16,664 bases of DNA from an uncultured bacterium (GCA_905214865.1 CAJMNO010000032.1:1-16664), one strand, 5' to 3'; counted from the first letter of the stretch, positions 1-6,899 are shown. Translations and numbers: made by a program. Notes: a model not told the origin generated them from the sequence alone.

Positions 1-36
1 CTCGTCGAGGTCGGCGGTGTCGATGAAGAACTTCAT
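1..36 (-). CDS. Transaldolase / fructose-6-phosphate aldolase-like protein, N-terminal fragment
   Basis: Only the first 12 codons lie in the window, reading MKFFIDTADLDE before the sequence runs off the left edge. That start is the hallmark N-terminal beta strand of the small transaldolase family (TalC/Fsa), in which the Asp of FIDTA lies in the active site. A ribosome binding site (AAGAGGGGG on the minus strand) sits just upstream of the ATG. Family members either transfer a dihydroxyacetone unit or cleave fructose 6-phosphate to dihydroxyacetone and glyceraldehyde 3-phosphate; twelve residues cannot tell these apart. It is the fourth gene of a leftward operon after EIIB, EIIC and the GatZ-like protein, so a role in catabolism of the imported sugar phosphate is likely. 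The rest of the gene must be read outside the window. Confidence 0.72.
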   Translation of the reverse strand, partial: MKFFIDTADLDE

Positions 37-73
37 GTGTCCCCCTCTTCCTGTTCACTAATATCCGTGCGAC

Positions 74-114
74 GGGGAGAGGAGGGGCAAGCGCGAACCG
101 CCTCTCCTCTCCCC
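74..114. repeat. Intercistronic inverted repeat
   Basis: The left arm at 74-88 and right arm at 100-114 are 15 bases each and complementary except at one position, with an 11-base loop between them. The arms are purine- and pyrimidine-rich (GGGGAGAGGAG core). It lies between the GatZ-like gene and the transaldolase-like gene, both leftward. No T-run follows the hairpin on the minus strand, so it is more likely an RNA-processing or stabilising stem than a full terminator. That role is inference. Confidence 0.5.
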
Positions 115-126
115 TCCCTACGATGC

Positions 127-1407
127 CTACTCGGCGAGCGCGTTCTTGATGCGGGTGGTCACGCCCTCGAGGTTGAGGCCGACCACGTACTGGCGCAGCG
201 GGCGCTTGATGTGCTCGACGACGAACCGCTGGCCGTCGATGTCCTGGGCGGCAAGGTTCTTGTAGAGCTTGGCGACCTGCTCCTTGACCTCGGGGTCATT
301 GAAGGCGTAGTGGCCGGAGATGTCCAGGATCTGGGACGAGAGCTCGGGGTCCTTGAGGATGTCATCGACCTGGAGGTTGACGTCGTCGCCGGTCATCCAC
401 TTGCGCCAGCGCTCGGTCTTGATCGCCTTGACCAGGAGGGTGTTATAGAGGTCGGACGGGTCGTCGCAGAGGCCGTTGTCCACAAGAAGCTGCTCGACCT
501 TGCAGAGCTTGAGGTAGGCGCGGGTCTCCTCGGTGCCGTACTGCGGCGCCACGTTGGAGGCGGTCACATGCGCGGGAATGTGCTCGAGGAGCGTGACGTC
601 GTCCAGGTAGTCGGCATTGTGCTCCTTGAGGCCGACGCCATACCCCTTCGCCATGTCGGCGAGCTCGCGGGCGTTCTTGTAGTTGTAGTGGCCGACCTGC
701 TCGGTTAGGCGGGTGAGCGTACCGGTCTGACCGACGATGAAGGTGGGCATGGGGCAGCCGCGCCTCTCCAGCTCGGGCTTGAGCTTTGAGATGAACTCCT
801 CGTACTTGTCCGTGGTGGTGAGGCCACCGTTGGTCTCCTCGGTGCCCACCTCGTATGCGACCTCGGGAAGGTTGTGCTCGCGGCGGTACTGCTCGAGGTA
901 GTCGATGAGGTCGATGGTGCGGCGCAGGACGGTCTCGAGGGGGATGACCTTGCCAATCTGGTAGGGGTCCTTGGTCGGGTCGACCATCAGGAGGTCAAAG
1001 CCTGCCTCCATGTCAGCCACGAAGGAGCGGCGCGCGAGCTCCATGGCCTCGTCCTCGGGCAGGTGCGCGTTGCGCTCCTCGTCGCGCTGCCAGGGACCGC
1101 CGTGGTCACGGCAGAGGTAGTACGGACCGGTGTAGCCGACCTCGTCGGCGACCTTCTTGATGTCAGCGGCGAAGCGGACCTGATCCCAGCCGTTCACGTA
1201 GCCGGCGCCAAACTCGTCCTTGTCGACCTGGTTGCGCGAGGCGATGAACATGAGGGGGAAGTCCTCCTCCTTGGCGAGCTCGAAGGCCGCCTGGAGCAGA
1301 TTGGGCGACATCGGCCCAATGCCCACGAGGGTGGCGTGGTCCCCGGTGTCCTGGAGCTTGAGAAGCCCCTTCACCGCGTCATGGATAGGAAGCTCTGTGT
1401 ACGGCAT
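127..1407 (-). CDS. gatZ: GatZ/KbaZ-family D-tagatose-bisphosphate aldolase subunit-like protein
   Basis: This 426-residue protein spans the whole GatZ/KbaZ family at its usual length. Recognisable segments are an N-terminal GIGPMSP, YLCRDHGGPWQRDEE near residue 100, the DLLMVDPTKDPYQ strand, VAYEVGTEETNGG near the middle, and VGLKEHNADYL near residue 260. In E. coli the family member stabilises the class II tagatose-1,6-bisphosphate aldolase GatY or KbaY. Other relatives have been reported to epimerise ketose phosphates at C4, so this protein may be an enzyme itself. No GatY/KbaY gene is visible in the window. The ATG is preceded by AAAGGGGAG at suitable spacing. It follows the EIIC gene by 136 bases, with a hairpin in the gap. 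Family assignment is firm; the exact reaction is open. Confidence 0.88.
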   Translation of the reverse strand: MPYTELPIHDAVKGLLKLQDTGDHATLVGIGPMSPNLLQAAFELAKEEDFPLMFIASRNQVDKDEFGAGYVNGWDQVRFAADIKKVADEVGYTGPYYLCRDHGGPWQRDEERNAHLPEDEAMELARRSFVADMEAGFDLLMVDPTKDPYQIGKVIPLETVLRRTIDLIDYLEQYRREHNLPEVAYEVGTEETNGGLTTTDKYEEFISKLKPELERRGCPMPTFIVGQTGTLTRLTEQVGHYNYKNARELADMAKGYGVGLKEHNADYLDDVTLLEHIPAHVTASNVAPQYGTEETRAYLKLCKVEQLLVDNGLCDDPSDLYNTLLVKAIKTERWRKWMTGDDVNLQVDDILKDPELSSQILDISGHYAFNDPEVKEQVAKLYKNLAAQDIDGQRFVVEHIKRPLRQYVVGLNLEGVTTRIKNALAE

Positions 1408-1445
1408 TTTCTCTCCCCTTTGTTAGGAAATTCGGCATAAGAGAA

Positions 1446-1475
1446 GCCCCACGCGGTCTCCCGGCCACGTGGGGC
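1446..1475 (-). terminator. Intercistronic hairpin, possible attenuating terminator after EIIC
   Basis: On the minus strand GCCCCACG (1475-1468) pairs perfectly with CGTGGGGC (1453-1446) around a 14-base loop. It is followed by TTCTCTTA, a broken T-rich stretch. It lies 69 bases past the EIIC stop and 38 bases before the GatZ-like start. Such a hairpin could lower expression of the downstream enzymes relative to the transporter; a partial terminator is the likeliest reading. Confidence 0.5.
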
Positions 1476-1543
1476 GACCCGATTCGTAGCAAGCAATGGA
1501 TGCGGTTGTTCTCGCGCCTTTGCGGTCTACTTGTCGGAGGTCT

Positions 1544-2629
1544 CTACTTCTTCGACTCGAGCTTGGGCTTCATTGCGACCAGGATCGCCGCAGCGACGAG
1601 CGAGCCAATGACGATGTCGAGGCAGTACAGGCCAATGTTGTTGGTTGCCATGGCGACGATGAAGCCACCGTGGGGGACGTAGCACTCGATGCCCTGGGCA
1701 GCTGCGAGGGCAGCGCCGACGGCAGAGCCGATGCAGATTCCCGGAAGCGTGTGGCCAAGGTCCTTGACCGCGAAGGGAATGGCGCCCTCGGTAATGCCGA
1801 TGCAGCCCATGAAGATCGCGGAGATACCCATCTGGCGGTCGGCGTCATCGAACTTGTTCTTGGCGATGAAAGAGGCGATGCCACAGGCGATGGGGGGCAC
1901 GGCGACGGCGACGCGGAACATGCCGTTGGGGCCATACACGCCGGCGGTCATGAGTGCCATGGTGAAGGTGGAGGCAGTCTTGTTGACGGGGCCACCCATG
2001 TCGAACGCGGTCATGACACCGATGACCAGGCCGAGAACCACGGCCGACCCACCCTGCAGGCTGCCCAGCACGCTGGTGAGCCAGTTCATGACGAGGCTCA
2101 GGGGATAGGCGAGCACGTAGATGTAGAACAGGCCGAGGACGAGCGTGGTGAGGATGGGGATGATCAGGATCGGCATGATGGTGCGGATGGTGTCGTTGAC
2201 CTTCCAGGTCTTCATCCACTTGACCCAGTAGCCGGCGACGACCGCCATGATCATCGCGCCGAGGAATCCCGTCGAGACGTTGGTGTCGCCCACGGGAACG
2301 GGGTTGTTGACCAGGTATCCAAGAACGAAGCCAGGTGCCAGGCCAGGCTTGCCCGCAAGGGAGTAGGCGATGTAGGCGGCAAGCACGGGAATCATCATGT
2401 TGATGCCCGCCATGCCGATGAGGTTCAGGTTCTGCATGAAGGGGTCGGTGACCTCCATGCCGTTTGCCCCGGCCTTTCCGGAGGCAAGCGAGAACGCCAG
2501 GAACACGCCGCCGATGACGACGACGGGAATGAAGTACGAGACGCCGGTGTTAAATGCCTTGAGCAGGTCCTTGCCAAAGTTGGAGAACAGCCCCTTCTTC
2601 TTTGGAGCGCTCGCGGTTGTCTCTGCCAT
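1544..2629 (-). CDS. PTS fructose-family transporter subunit EIIC
   Basis: This is the membrane permease component of a sugar phosphotransferase system, 361 residues, consisting of a stand-alone EIIC domain. A basic, soluble N-terminus (to about residue 24) leads into a series of hydrophobic segments from about 28 to 352. Fructose-family signatures are visible: FDMGGPVNK at 209-217, GITEGAIPF at 278-286 and PHGG at 319-322. It forms the sugar channel and holds the substrate while EIIB donates the phosphate. EIIB is encoded 22 bases upstream with GAGAGGAG before this ATG, so the two are cotranscribed. In many relatives EIIA, EIIB and EIIC are fused; here they are separate and EIIA is not in the window. 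The substrate is probably a ketose, but the sequence does not name it. Confidence 0.92.
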   Translation of the reverse strand: MAETTASAPKKKGLFSNFGKDLLKAFNTGVSYFIPVVVIGGVFLAFSLASGKAGANGMEVTDPFMQNLNLIGMAGINMMIPVLAAYIAYSLAGKPGLAPGFVLGYLVNNPVPVGDTNVSTGFLGAMIMAVVAGYWVKWMKTWKVNDTIRTIMPILIIPILTTLVLGLFYIYVLAYPLSLVMNWLTSVLGSLQGGSAVVLGLVIGVMTAFDMGGPVNKTASTFTMALMTAGVYGPNGMFRVAVAVPPIACGIASFIAKNKFDDADRQMGISAIFMGCIGITEGAIPFAVKDLGHTLPGICIGSAVGAALAAAQGIECYVPHGGFIVAMATNNIGLYCLDIVIGSLVAAAILVAMKPKLESKK

Positions 2630-2651
2630 TACCCATCACTCCTCTCTGTGA

Positions 2652-2966
2652 TTACAGGGCGATCAGCTCGTCGATTACCTTCTTGGCATCCGCGATGACG
2701 TCTGCGGAACCGACGGTGAGGCACTTGCCCTCGTCGCGCTTCTCGTCAAAGCGCTCGTCCCCCTCGATCCCCACGTCAATGGCGAGGAGCGCATAGTCCG
2801 CATCCGCGATCTCGTCCTCGTCCAGCTCGTTGTCGATTCCCATGCCGCCCTGCGTCTCGACCTTGTAGTCGAATCCACGACGGGCGCACTCCTCCTCGAT
2901 TGCCTTCTGGGCCATGTACGTGTGGGCAATCCCCACCGTGCAGGCGCACACCGCTACGACCTTCAC
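2652..2966 (-). CDS. PTS fructose-family transporter subunit EIIB
   Basis: This 104-residue cytosolic protein carries phosphate from EIIA to the incoming sugar. Its phosphocysteine loop reads VCACTVGIAHTYMA, so Cys9 is the expected phosphorylation site. The fructose-family norm is CPTGIAHT, and this copy has Thr-Val where Pro-Thr is usual. The middle carries KVETQGGMG, also typical of the family, and a run of acidic residues follows. The reading frame opens with GTG, not ATG; GAGGGGAG lies a suitable distance upstream, and the translation from this GTG starts exactly where family members do. It is the first gene of the leftward operon, directly facing the LacI-family regulator. Confidence 0.93.
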   Translation of the reverse strand: MKVVAVCACTVGIAHTYMAQKAIEEECARRGFDYKVETQGGMGIDNELDEDEIADADYALLAIDVGIEGDERFDEKRDEGKCLTVGSADVIADAKKVIDELIAL

Positions 2967-3308
2967 CGCTTTCTCCCCTCTCGCATTCGTTCAAACTTTT
3001 TCTGGAGAGCCTTTGATCCGTTGGTGGTGCGGGCTTCTCCTCTTTCCTTGGAACCCATTATTCTCAGGACGGGATCAACTTCACCCTCATTTCGGCGAAG
3101 TAGCAGGTAGACTAATATTTTTAACTTGGTTTAACCAATTTTGTTAAGTAGTTAACTAAGAAGATTTCGTGATGTTTCACGGTCAATTCGAGTTGTCAAG
3201 AACTATCTCGGTTTTTCGGCAAGTTGCATTCACCACACGCCGATGTGCCGCCAGGCCACCCTTTGACACGGACGTACCATGGGGGCTGGACGGGGAGGAG
3301 TTGGGCGA
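2967..3308. promoter_or_regulatory. Divergent regulatory region with candidate promoter and operators
   Basis: This 342-base gap between the PTS operon and the LacI-type gene has a sharply AT-rich core at about 3110-3170 in otherwise GC-rich DNA. A candidate leftward promoter reads TTAACA (3147-3142) and TAAAAA (3123-3118) with an 18-base spacer. Within that spacer lies the near-palindrome TTGGTTTAACCAA (3126-3138), and just upstream of the -35 is the perfect palindrome TAGTTAACTA (3149-3158). A repressor bound at the spacer would block RNA polymerase, so these are candidate operators for the adjacent LacI-family protein. A rightward -10-like TAATAT is at 3113-3118 but without a good -35. Promoter assignments are by eye. 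Confidence 0.5.
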
Positions 3309-4313
3309 ATGACGAAGCGGGTCAACATCACGGACGTCGCGAGACTCGCCGGCGTCTCGACTGCAACCATCTCGTACTACCTCAACGGGCGCTACGAGAA
3401 GATGAGCGAAGCCACCCGAAAGAGAATCGCGAAGACGATTGCCGAGACGGGATACGTCCCCAACGCCCAGGCACGGGTGCTTGGCAACAAGGCGACTGGT
3501 GTCGTCGCGGTCATCATCTGCAACATCGCCAACAACTGGGCGGGCGAGGTGCTGCGCGGAATGGAGTCCGTCGCGACGGAGCACGGGTACCAGATCATCG
3601 TCTGCGACACCTCCTTTGACCCAAAGTCAGAACGCCTCTGCGTCGAGAAGATGCTCTCGCTTGGGGTGGACGGCTTTGTGATCCAGCCCACGGGTCAGGT
3701 GCGCGGCATCAGGGACAGGCTCTCGAAGGCGGGGAAACCCGTGGTGTTCTACGACTACAGCCCGTTTGACATGAGCGGTCACTGGGTGAAGACCAACCTG
3801 TACGACGCCTTCTACAACTCCGTCACGGAGTGCGCCGATCGAGGCTACGAGGAGTTCGTCATCCTTGCCGCGGACGCCTCGGGTGCACGAACCCGGCTCG
3901 AACGCCTTCAGGGAATCGAGGATGCCCTCTCCGCGCAGAACCTTCCCTACAGCGTCGTCCCCATCTCGCACGAGGCCCCAAGCGTCGAGGAGCTGTCCCA
4001 CTACTTTCAGTACAACCTCAATCCCGCACATCGGACCCTGCTCGTCTGCCCCCACCAGTGGGCGCTCAACAGGATCTACGAGGCGATGAAACCCTGCATG
4101 CACCTCGTTCCCCAGAGAATAGGAATCCTGGGCATCGACAACGCCAGCTGGACGACGCTCGTGACGCCCAGCATCACGACCATCACCGAACCCGTGTGGG
4201 AGGAGGGTGCCCTGGCGTTTCAGATGCTGGTCTCGCAGCTTGAGGGCAAGGCAGGGGTCCCCTCCCAGAAGGTCATGGAGTGCACCACGCATTGGCTTGG
4301 GTCGACCCTGTAG
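3309..4313 (+). CDS. LacI-family transcriptional regulator
   Basis: This is a 334-residue DNA-binding repressor of the LacI/GalR family. The N-terminal helix-turn-helix and hinge are clear: NITDVARLAGVSTATISYYL at 6-25, then the hinge region around TGYVPNAQARVL. The periplasmic-binding-protein-like effector domain follows from about residue 63 (TGVVAVIICNIANNWAGEVL) and runs to the end. The recognition helix reads STATISYYLNG where classic members have SRVLNG, so its operator may differ from the lac type. The start at 3309 is chosen because GGGGAGGAG lies 8 bases upstream and the protein then begins at the usual family position; an ATG 30 bases earlier would add residues unlike the family. 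It is transcribed away from the PTS operon and probably represses it until a sugar phosphate binds. Confidence 0.93.
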   Translation: MTKRVNITDVARLAGVSTATISYYLNGRYEKMSEATRKRIAKTIAETGYVPNAQARVLGNKATGVVAVIICNIANNWAGEVLRGMESVATEHGYQIIVCDTSFDPKSERLCVEKMLSLGVDGFVIQPTGQVRGIRDRLSKAGKPVVFYDYSPFDMSGHWVKTNLYDAFYNSVTECADRGYEEFVILAADASGARTRLERLQGIEDALSAQNLPYSVVPISHEAPSVEELSHYFQYNLNPAHRTLLVCPHQWALNRIYEAMKPCMHLVPQRIGILGIDNASWTTLVTPSITTITEPVWEEGALAFQMLVSQLEGKAGVPSQKVMECTTHWLGSTL

Positions 4314-4385
4314 CCCCCGATTCCGTTTGGCCCCCTAGGCGACCGTGCCACCCAACGGATTGGGAACCATGTGGACAGCGGAGGC

Positions 4386-4610
4386 TGCTGAGGAAATGCG
4401 AGTGTTGGCAATCCGCGGGCGAATCCCGCTGAGGAATGTCGAGTTCTGGCAATGAATGGGCGTCCGAGGTCCCTCTCGCACCGCCAATACTCCGCTTTCC
4501 TCGGCGTCGAGGCCTCCCAAATTGCCAATACTCGATATTCCTCAGCAGGTGGGGACCAGAATCCCTCCCGAAGGACATTGGGGATTGCCACAACTCGCAT
4601 TTTCTCAGCA
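4386..4610. repeat. Cluster A: five 27-bp interspersed repeats in both orientations
   Basis: Five units of exactly 27 bases lie in the gap between the LacI-type gene and the LpdD-like gene. In the forward orientation a unit begins ATTGCCA, has ACTCG in the middle and ends TTCCTCAGCA. Units at 4386-4412 and 4427-4453 are reversed; units at 4480-4506, 4521-4547 and 4584-4610 are forward. The third is the most diverged. Start-to-start distances are 41, 53, 41 and 63 bases, close to whole turns of B-DNA. The rest of the gap (4314-4731) shows no gene. Mixed orientation and uneven gaps argue against CRISPR. Function is unknown; DNA-binding sites or a mobile small repeat are both possible. Confidence 0.85.
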
Positions 4611-4731
4611 CCCATGGGGCAGGCGTGGCGGAGGGGCGGTAGATCTCGGCGAGGCGCACTTGACTGTGTGGCGGCTATACGGTGGAACCTAGACGCAACG
4701 CATGCGACGACGATGGGAGAGGGCAATGGGC

Positions 4732-5154
4732 ATGAGGGTTGGGACCGTCCGCGCTGGCGAGGGGCCGTTTGAGCTGGAGGCTGCGGTCGTTGTGACGCCG
4801 CACGGCATCACGGTCACGGCGTGCTCGCCGCACTACGCGCACCTGGGGGCGACGGCGCAGGCGATACCGCGCCCGGAGGTCGACCGCACGGCAACGGTGA
4901 GCATCCTCGCCGTCCCCTGCCACCGCGACGAGATCCCCGCCCACGACATCGCGGCCAAGCTCGCCACGCGCTTTCGCATGCCCGTTGCCGCAAGCACGGG
5001 GTTCCACGTGGACGGCGCCACCGACGAGGACCTGCGGACGTTTCTCTCGACCACGAACAAGCTGGTGGAGAGAATCGCGGACTTTGTGACCCAAGCCCTT
5101 CCCGCCGCCAGCGAGGACGAGCTGGTCGCCGCCCCCGCCAGGTCGCGGGAGTGA
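4732..5154 (+). CDS. Small LpdD-like (prenylated-flavin chaperone-like) domain protein
   Basis: This 140-residue protein resembles the LpdD-like domain. Shared landmarks are PHYAHLGATA at 33-42, an IPRP segment leading to TATVSIL near 45-59, CHRDE at 63-67, and STGFHVD at 88-94 followed by an acidic helix. LpdD of the gallate decarboxylase operon has been described as a chaperone for prenylated flavin maturation of a UbiD-type decarboxylase. No UbiD or UbiX gene is near, so the role here is uncertain. The start at 4732 is preferred because GGGAGAGGG ends 8 bases before it; ATGs at 4702 and 4726 are in frame but worse placed. It stands alone between the repeat cluster and the convergent rsmJ gene. 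The family call rests on remembered motifs and is moderate. Confidence 0.55.
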   Translation: MRVGTVRAGEGPFELEAAVVVTPHGITVTACSPHYAHLGATAQAIPRPEVDRTATVSILAVPCHRDEIPAHDIAAKLATRFRMPVAASTGFHVDGATDEDLRTFLSTTNKLVERIADFVTQALPAASEDELVAAPARSRE

Positions 5155-5200
5155 TGCGGGCCGAGCGTGGCTCGCGGCGACCGGAGCCGCCGGCGACCCG

Positions 5201-5953
5201 CTACCCCCGCGGCGGGACGATGCAGTCGTACCGCACGGACTTGCCCCCAACCGAGTAGCTGGGTCTCTCCCCCGCCAGCCACGGACCCTTAGCAGGGCGC
5301 TTGATCACCACCTTGCGGGGATGCGCCCCCAGCGCGGCGGAGAGGAGCGTCGCCTCGTCCTCGCAGGGGCTTTCGAGGCACTGGATCAGCTGCAGCTTCT
5401 TCTTGACCGAGGCGCTCTTGTGGCGCTCGGGGAACATCGGGTCGAGGAGGACAACATCGGGCGGGGTGTCTTGCTCCCCGAGCGCGGTGACGCTGTCCCC
5501 GTGGCGCGGGCGCATGCGCGAGACGGCATCCGCCAGCCCCGGCACGTCGGCGGCACGGCGCAGTCCGTCGGCGAGCAGCTCGTACACCACCGGGTCCCGC
5601 TCGTAGAGCGTGACCTCAAAGCCCGCCGCCGCCAGCAGGAGCGAGTCCTCGCCCAGCCCAGCCGTGGCGTCGAACGCCGTACGCGGCCCGTCTCCCTTGA
5701 CCCTCGCCGCGCGCACCAGCAGCTCGTGGGAGAGGTTGGAGCGCCGCAGCCTCGGGAGCATGCGCGTGAGGTCGGCCGCCAGCGCCATCTCCCCACGGCA
5801 CAGGCGCAAGCCGTCGGGCGACACCACGAGCGAGAGGCACTCGGAGCCGGCGGGTGCGGCGTCGACCACGGGGGCGCCGAGCCTCTCCCCCAGCTCACGT
5901 GCCCTGCCTGCAAGGGACTGGTCCCCCGCGCACACGACGAGCTCGCCAGCCAT
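5201..5953 (-). CDS. rsmJ: 16S rRNA (guanine1516-N2)-methyltransferase RsmJ
   Basis: This 250-residue SAM-dependent methyltransferase matches the RsmJ/YhiQ family, which methylates G1516 of 16S rRNA. The SAM-binding loop DATAGLGED is at 95-103, an acidic strand end YERD follows at 117-120, and the active-site motif DPMFPER is at 171-177 with the family's KSASVKKK directly after. VVIKRPAKG near 215-223 is also characteristic. The ATG at 5953 is preferred over one 24 bases upstream because a strong GAGGGGAGGA lies just before it and the N-terminus then has normal length. It lies 45 bases downstream of the ABC ATPase on the same strand and is probably cotranscribed with it; it converges with the LpdD-like gene. 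Confidence 0.93.
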   Translation of the reverse strand: MAGELVVCAGDQSLAGRARELGERLGAPVVDAAPAGSECLSLVVSPDGLRLCRGEMALAADLTRMLPRLRRSNLSHELLVRAARVKGDGPRTAFDATAGLGEDSLLLAAAGFEVTLYERDPVVYELLADGLRRAADVPGLADAVSRMRPRHGDSVTALGEQDTPPDVVLLDPMFPERHKSASVKKKLQLIQCLESPCEDEATLLSAALGAHPRKVVIKRPAKGPWLAGERPSYSVGGKSVRYDCIVPPRG

Positions 5954-5998
5954 CCGTCCTCCCCTCACGCGGCCCAAGCCGCTATCGAAGCCAGCCCG

Positions 5999-6814
5999 CT
6001 ATGCCCCATACGCCCCGCGCAGCGAGTACCAGCCATCGTGCTCGTCGACCACCAGGGGCACGCCGAAGAGGTCGGACAGCACCTCTCCGCGCAGCATCTG
6101 CTCCTTGGGACCGTCCGCGTACACCTGGGAGCTGCGGATGAGAAGCACGCGACCGATGGCGGGGACGATGTCCTCGGGGTAGTGGGTCACCAGGATGATC
6201 GATACTCCCTCCGCGGCAAGCGTGCTCATGGCCTCGCGCACGTGGTACATGCCCTCGGGGTCGAGACCGGTGCACGGCTCGTCGAACACGAGGACCTTGG
6301 GGTTGCGAACCAGCTCTCGGGCGATGAGGACGCGACGCGCCTGGCCGGTGGAGAGGGTCTTGATGTCCTGCTGCGCCACCCCCGCTATGCCCAGGCGGTC
6401 GAGCGCTGCCAGGGCGAGCCGGTAGTCGCGCTCGGTGACCTCGCGCTGCATGGGCAGGCCGAGCGTGCCGTACAGGCCGCCGACCACGATGTCGACGGAG
6501 GGGAGGTGCACGCGGATCTGGTCGTGCATGGTGGAGCTGACGATTCCCAGCGTGCGACGGATCTCGGCCAGCTCGGGACGCTCCTTTCCCCTGAAGCGCA
6601 CGGGCGGCTCGTCGCGATACACCGGGAAGACCTCGCGCGTGAGCAGCTGGATGAAGGTCGACTTGCCCGCGCCGTTGGGACCAAGGAGGGCAACGTGCTC
6701 GCCCTCTGCCAGAGTGAAGTCATCCACGTGCAGGATGGTCCTGCCCGACCTCACCACGCTTGCGTCGTGGATCCTAAAGAGCTCTGCGCCCGGGGCGCCC
6801 GCCGTCTGTGCCAT
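5999..6814 (-). CDS. Lone ABC transporter ATP-binding protein, ModF/YlmA-like
   Basis: This is a single 271-residue ABC ATPase. The Walker A motif GPNGAGKST is at 45-53, the signature LSTGQ at 154-158, Walker B VLVFDEP at 174-180, and the switch histidine at 211 in VTHYPED. Where most importers have a Q-loop glutamine this protein has LGIVSSTMHDQI near 89-100, a form seen in ModF and YlmA-type ATPases. The C-terminus ends FGVPLVVDEHDGWYSLR before the last few residues, also as in that group. No permease or binding protein is encoded nearby, so whether it energises transport or has another role is unknown. The ATG at 6814 follows GGGGGAG at good spacing; an ATG 30 bases upstream is less likely. 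It is divergent from ilvA, with rsmJ next in the same direction. Confidence 0.9.
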   Translation of the reverse strand: MAQTAGAPGAELFRIHDASVVRSGRTILHVDDFTLAEGEHVALLGPNGAGKSTFIQLLTREVFPVYRDEPPVRFRGKERPELAEIRRTLGIVSSTMHDQIRVHLPSVDIVVGGLYGTLGLPMQREVTERDYRLALAALDRLGIAGVAQQDIKTLSTGQARRVLIARELVRNPKVLVFDEPCTGLDPEGMYHVREAMSTLAAEGVSIILVTHYPEDIVPAIGRVLLIRSSQVYADGPKEQMLRGEVLSDLFGVPLVVDEHDGWYSLRGAYGA

Positions 6815-6852
6815 GAGAAACTCCCCCGCCTGCCTGCGGGACAAGGGCCCGC

Positions 6853-6899
6853 CTTCACAATTCGCGTTTCATCCCAAACGCGTGAAGACCTACTATAGG
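6853..6899. promoter_or_regulatory. Inverted repeat and candidate promoter between the ABC gene and ilvA
   Basis: In the 165-base divergent gap, CGCGTTT (6863-6869) and AAACGCG (6876-6882) form an inverted repeat around six bases. Outer arms CTTCA (6853-6857) and TGAAG (6883-6887) extend it with a bulge on the left. A rightward -10-like TACTATAGG follows at 6891-6899, about 81 bases before ilvA; the -35 region is poor. The inverted repeat covers the place where a -35 box and spacer would be, so it is a candidate operator for ilvA or for the divergent gene. Confidence 0.4.

Noticed and set aside
1496..2698. 400-codon plus-strand frame opposite the EIIC gene
   Set aside because: It is a low-complexity mirror of a well-identified membrane protein gene and has no recognisable domain.
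3173..3188. parS-like centromere site
   Set aside because: TGTTTCACG matches only half of the parS palindrome; the second half (GTCAATT) does not, so ParB binding is unlikely.
4386..4610. CRISPR array
   Set aside because: The units are 27 bases long but lie in both orientations, vary between copies, and have gaps of 14 to 36 bases. No cas gene is present. The same applies to cluster B.
4660..4680. Promoter TTGACT with TATAC for the LpdD-like gene
   Set aside because: The two boxes are only about 10 bases apart, too close for a sigma-70 type promoter.
5321..6898. 525-codon plus-strand frame opposite rsmJ and the ABC ATPase
   Set aside because: It spans two certain minus-strand genes and the gap between them; the translation is His/Arg/Gly-rich and unlike any family.
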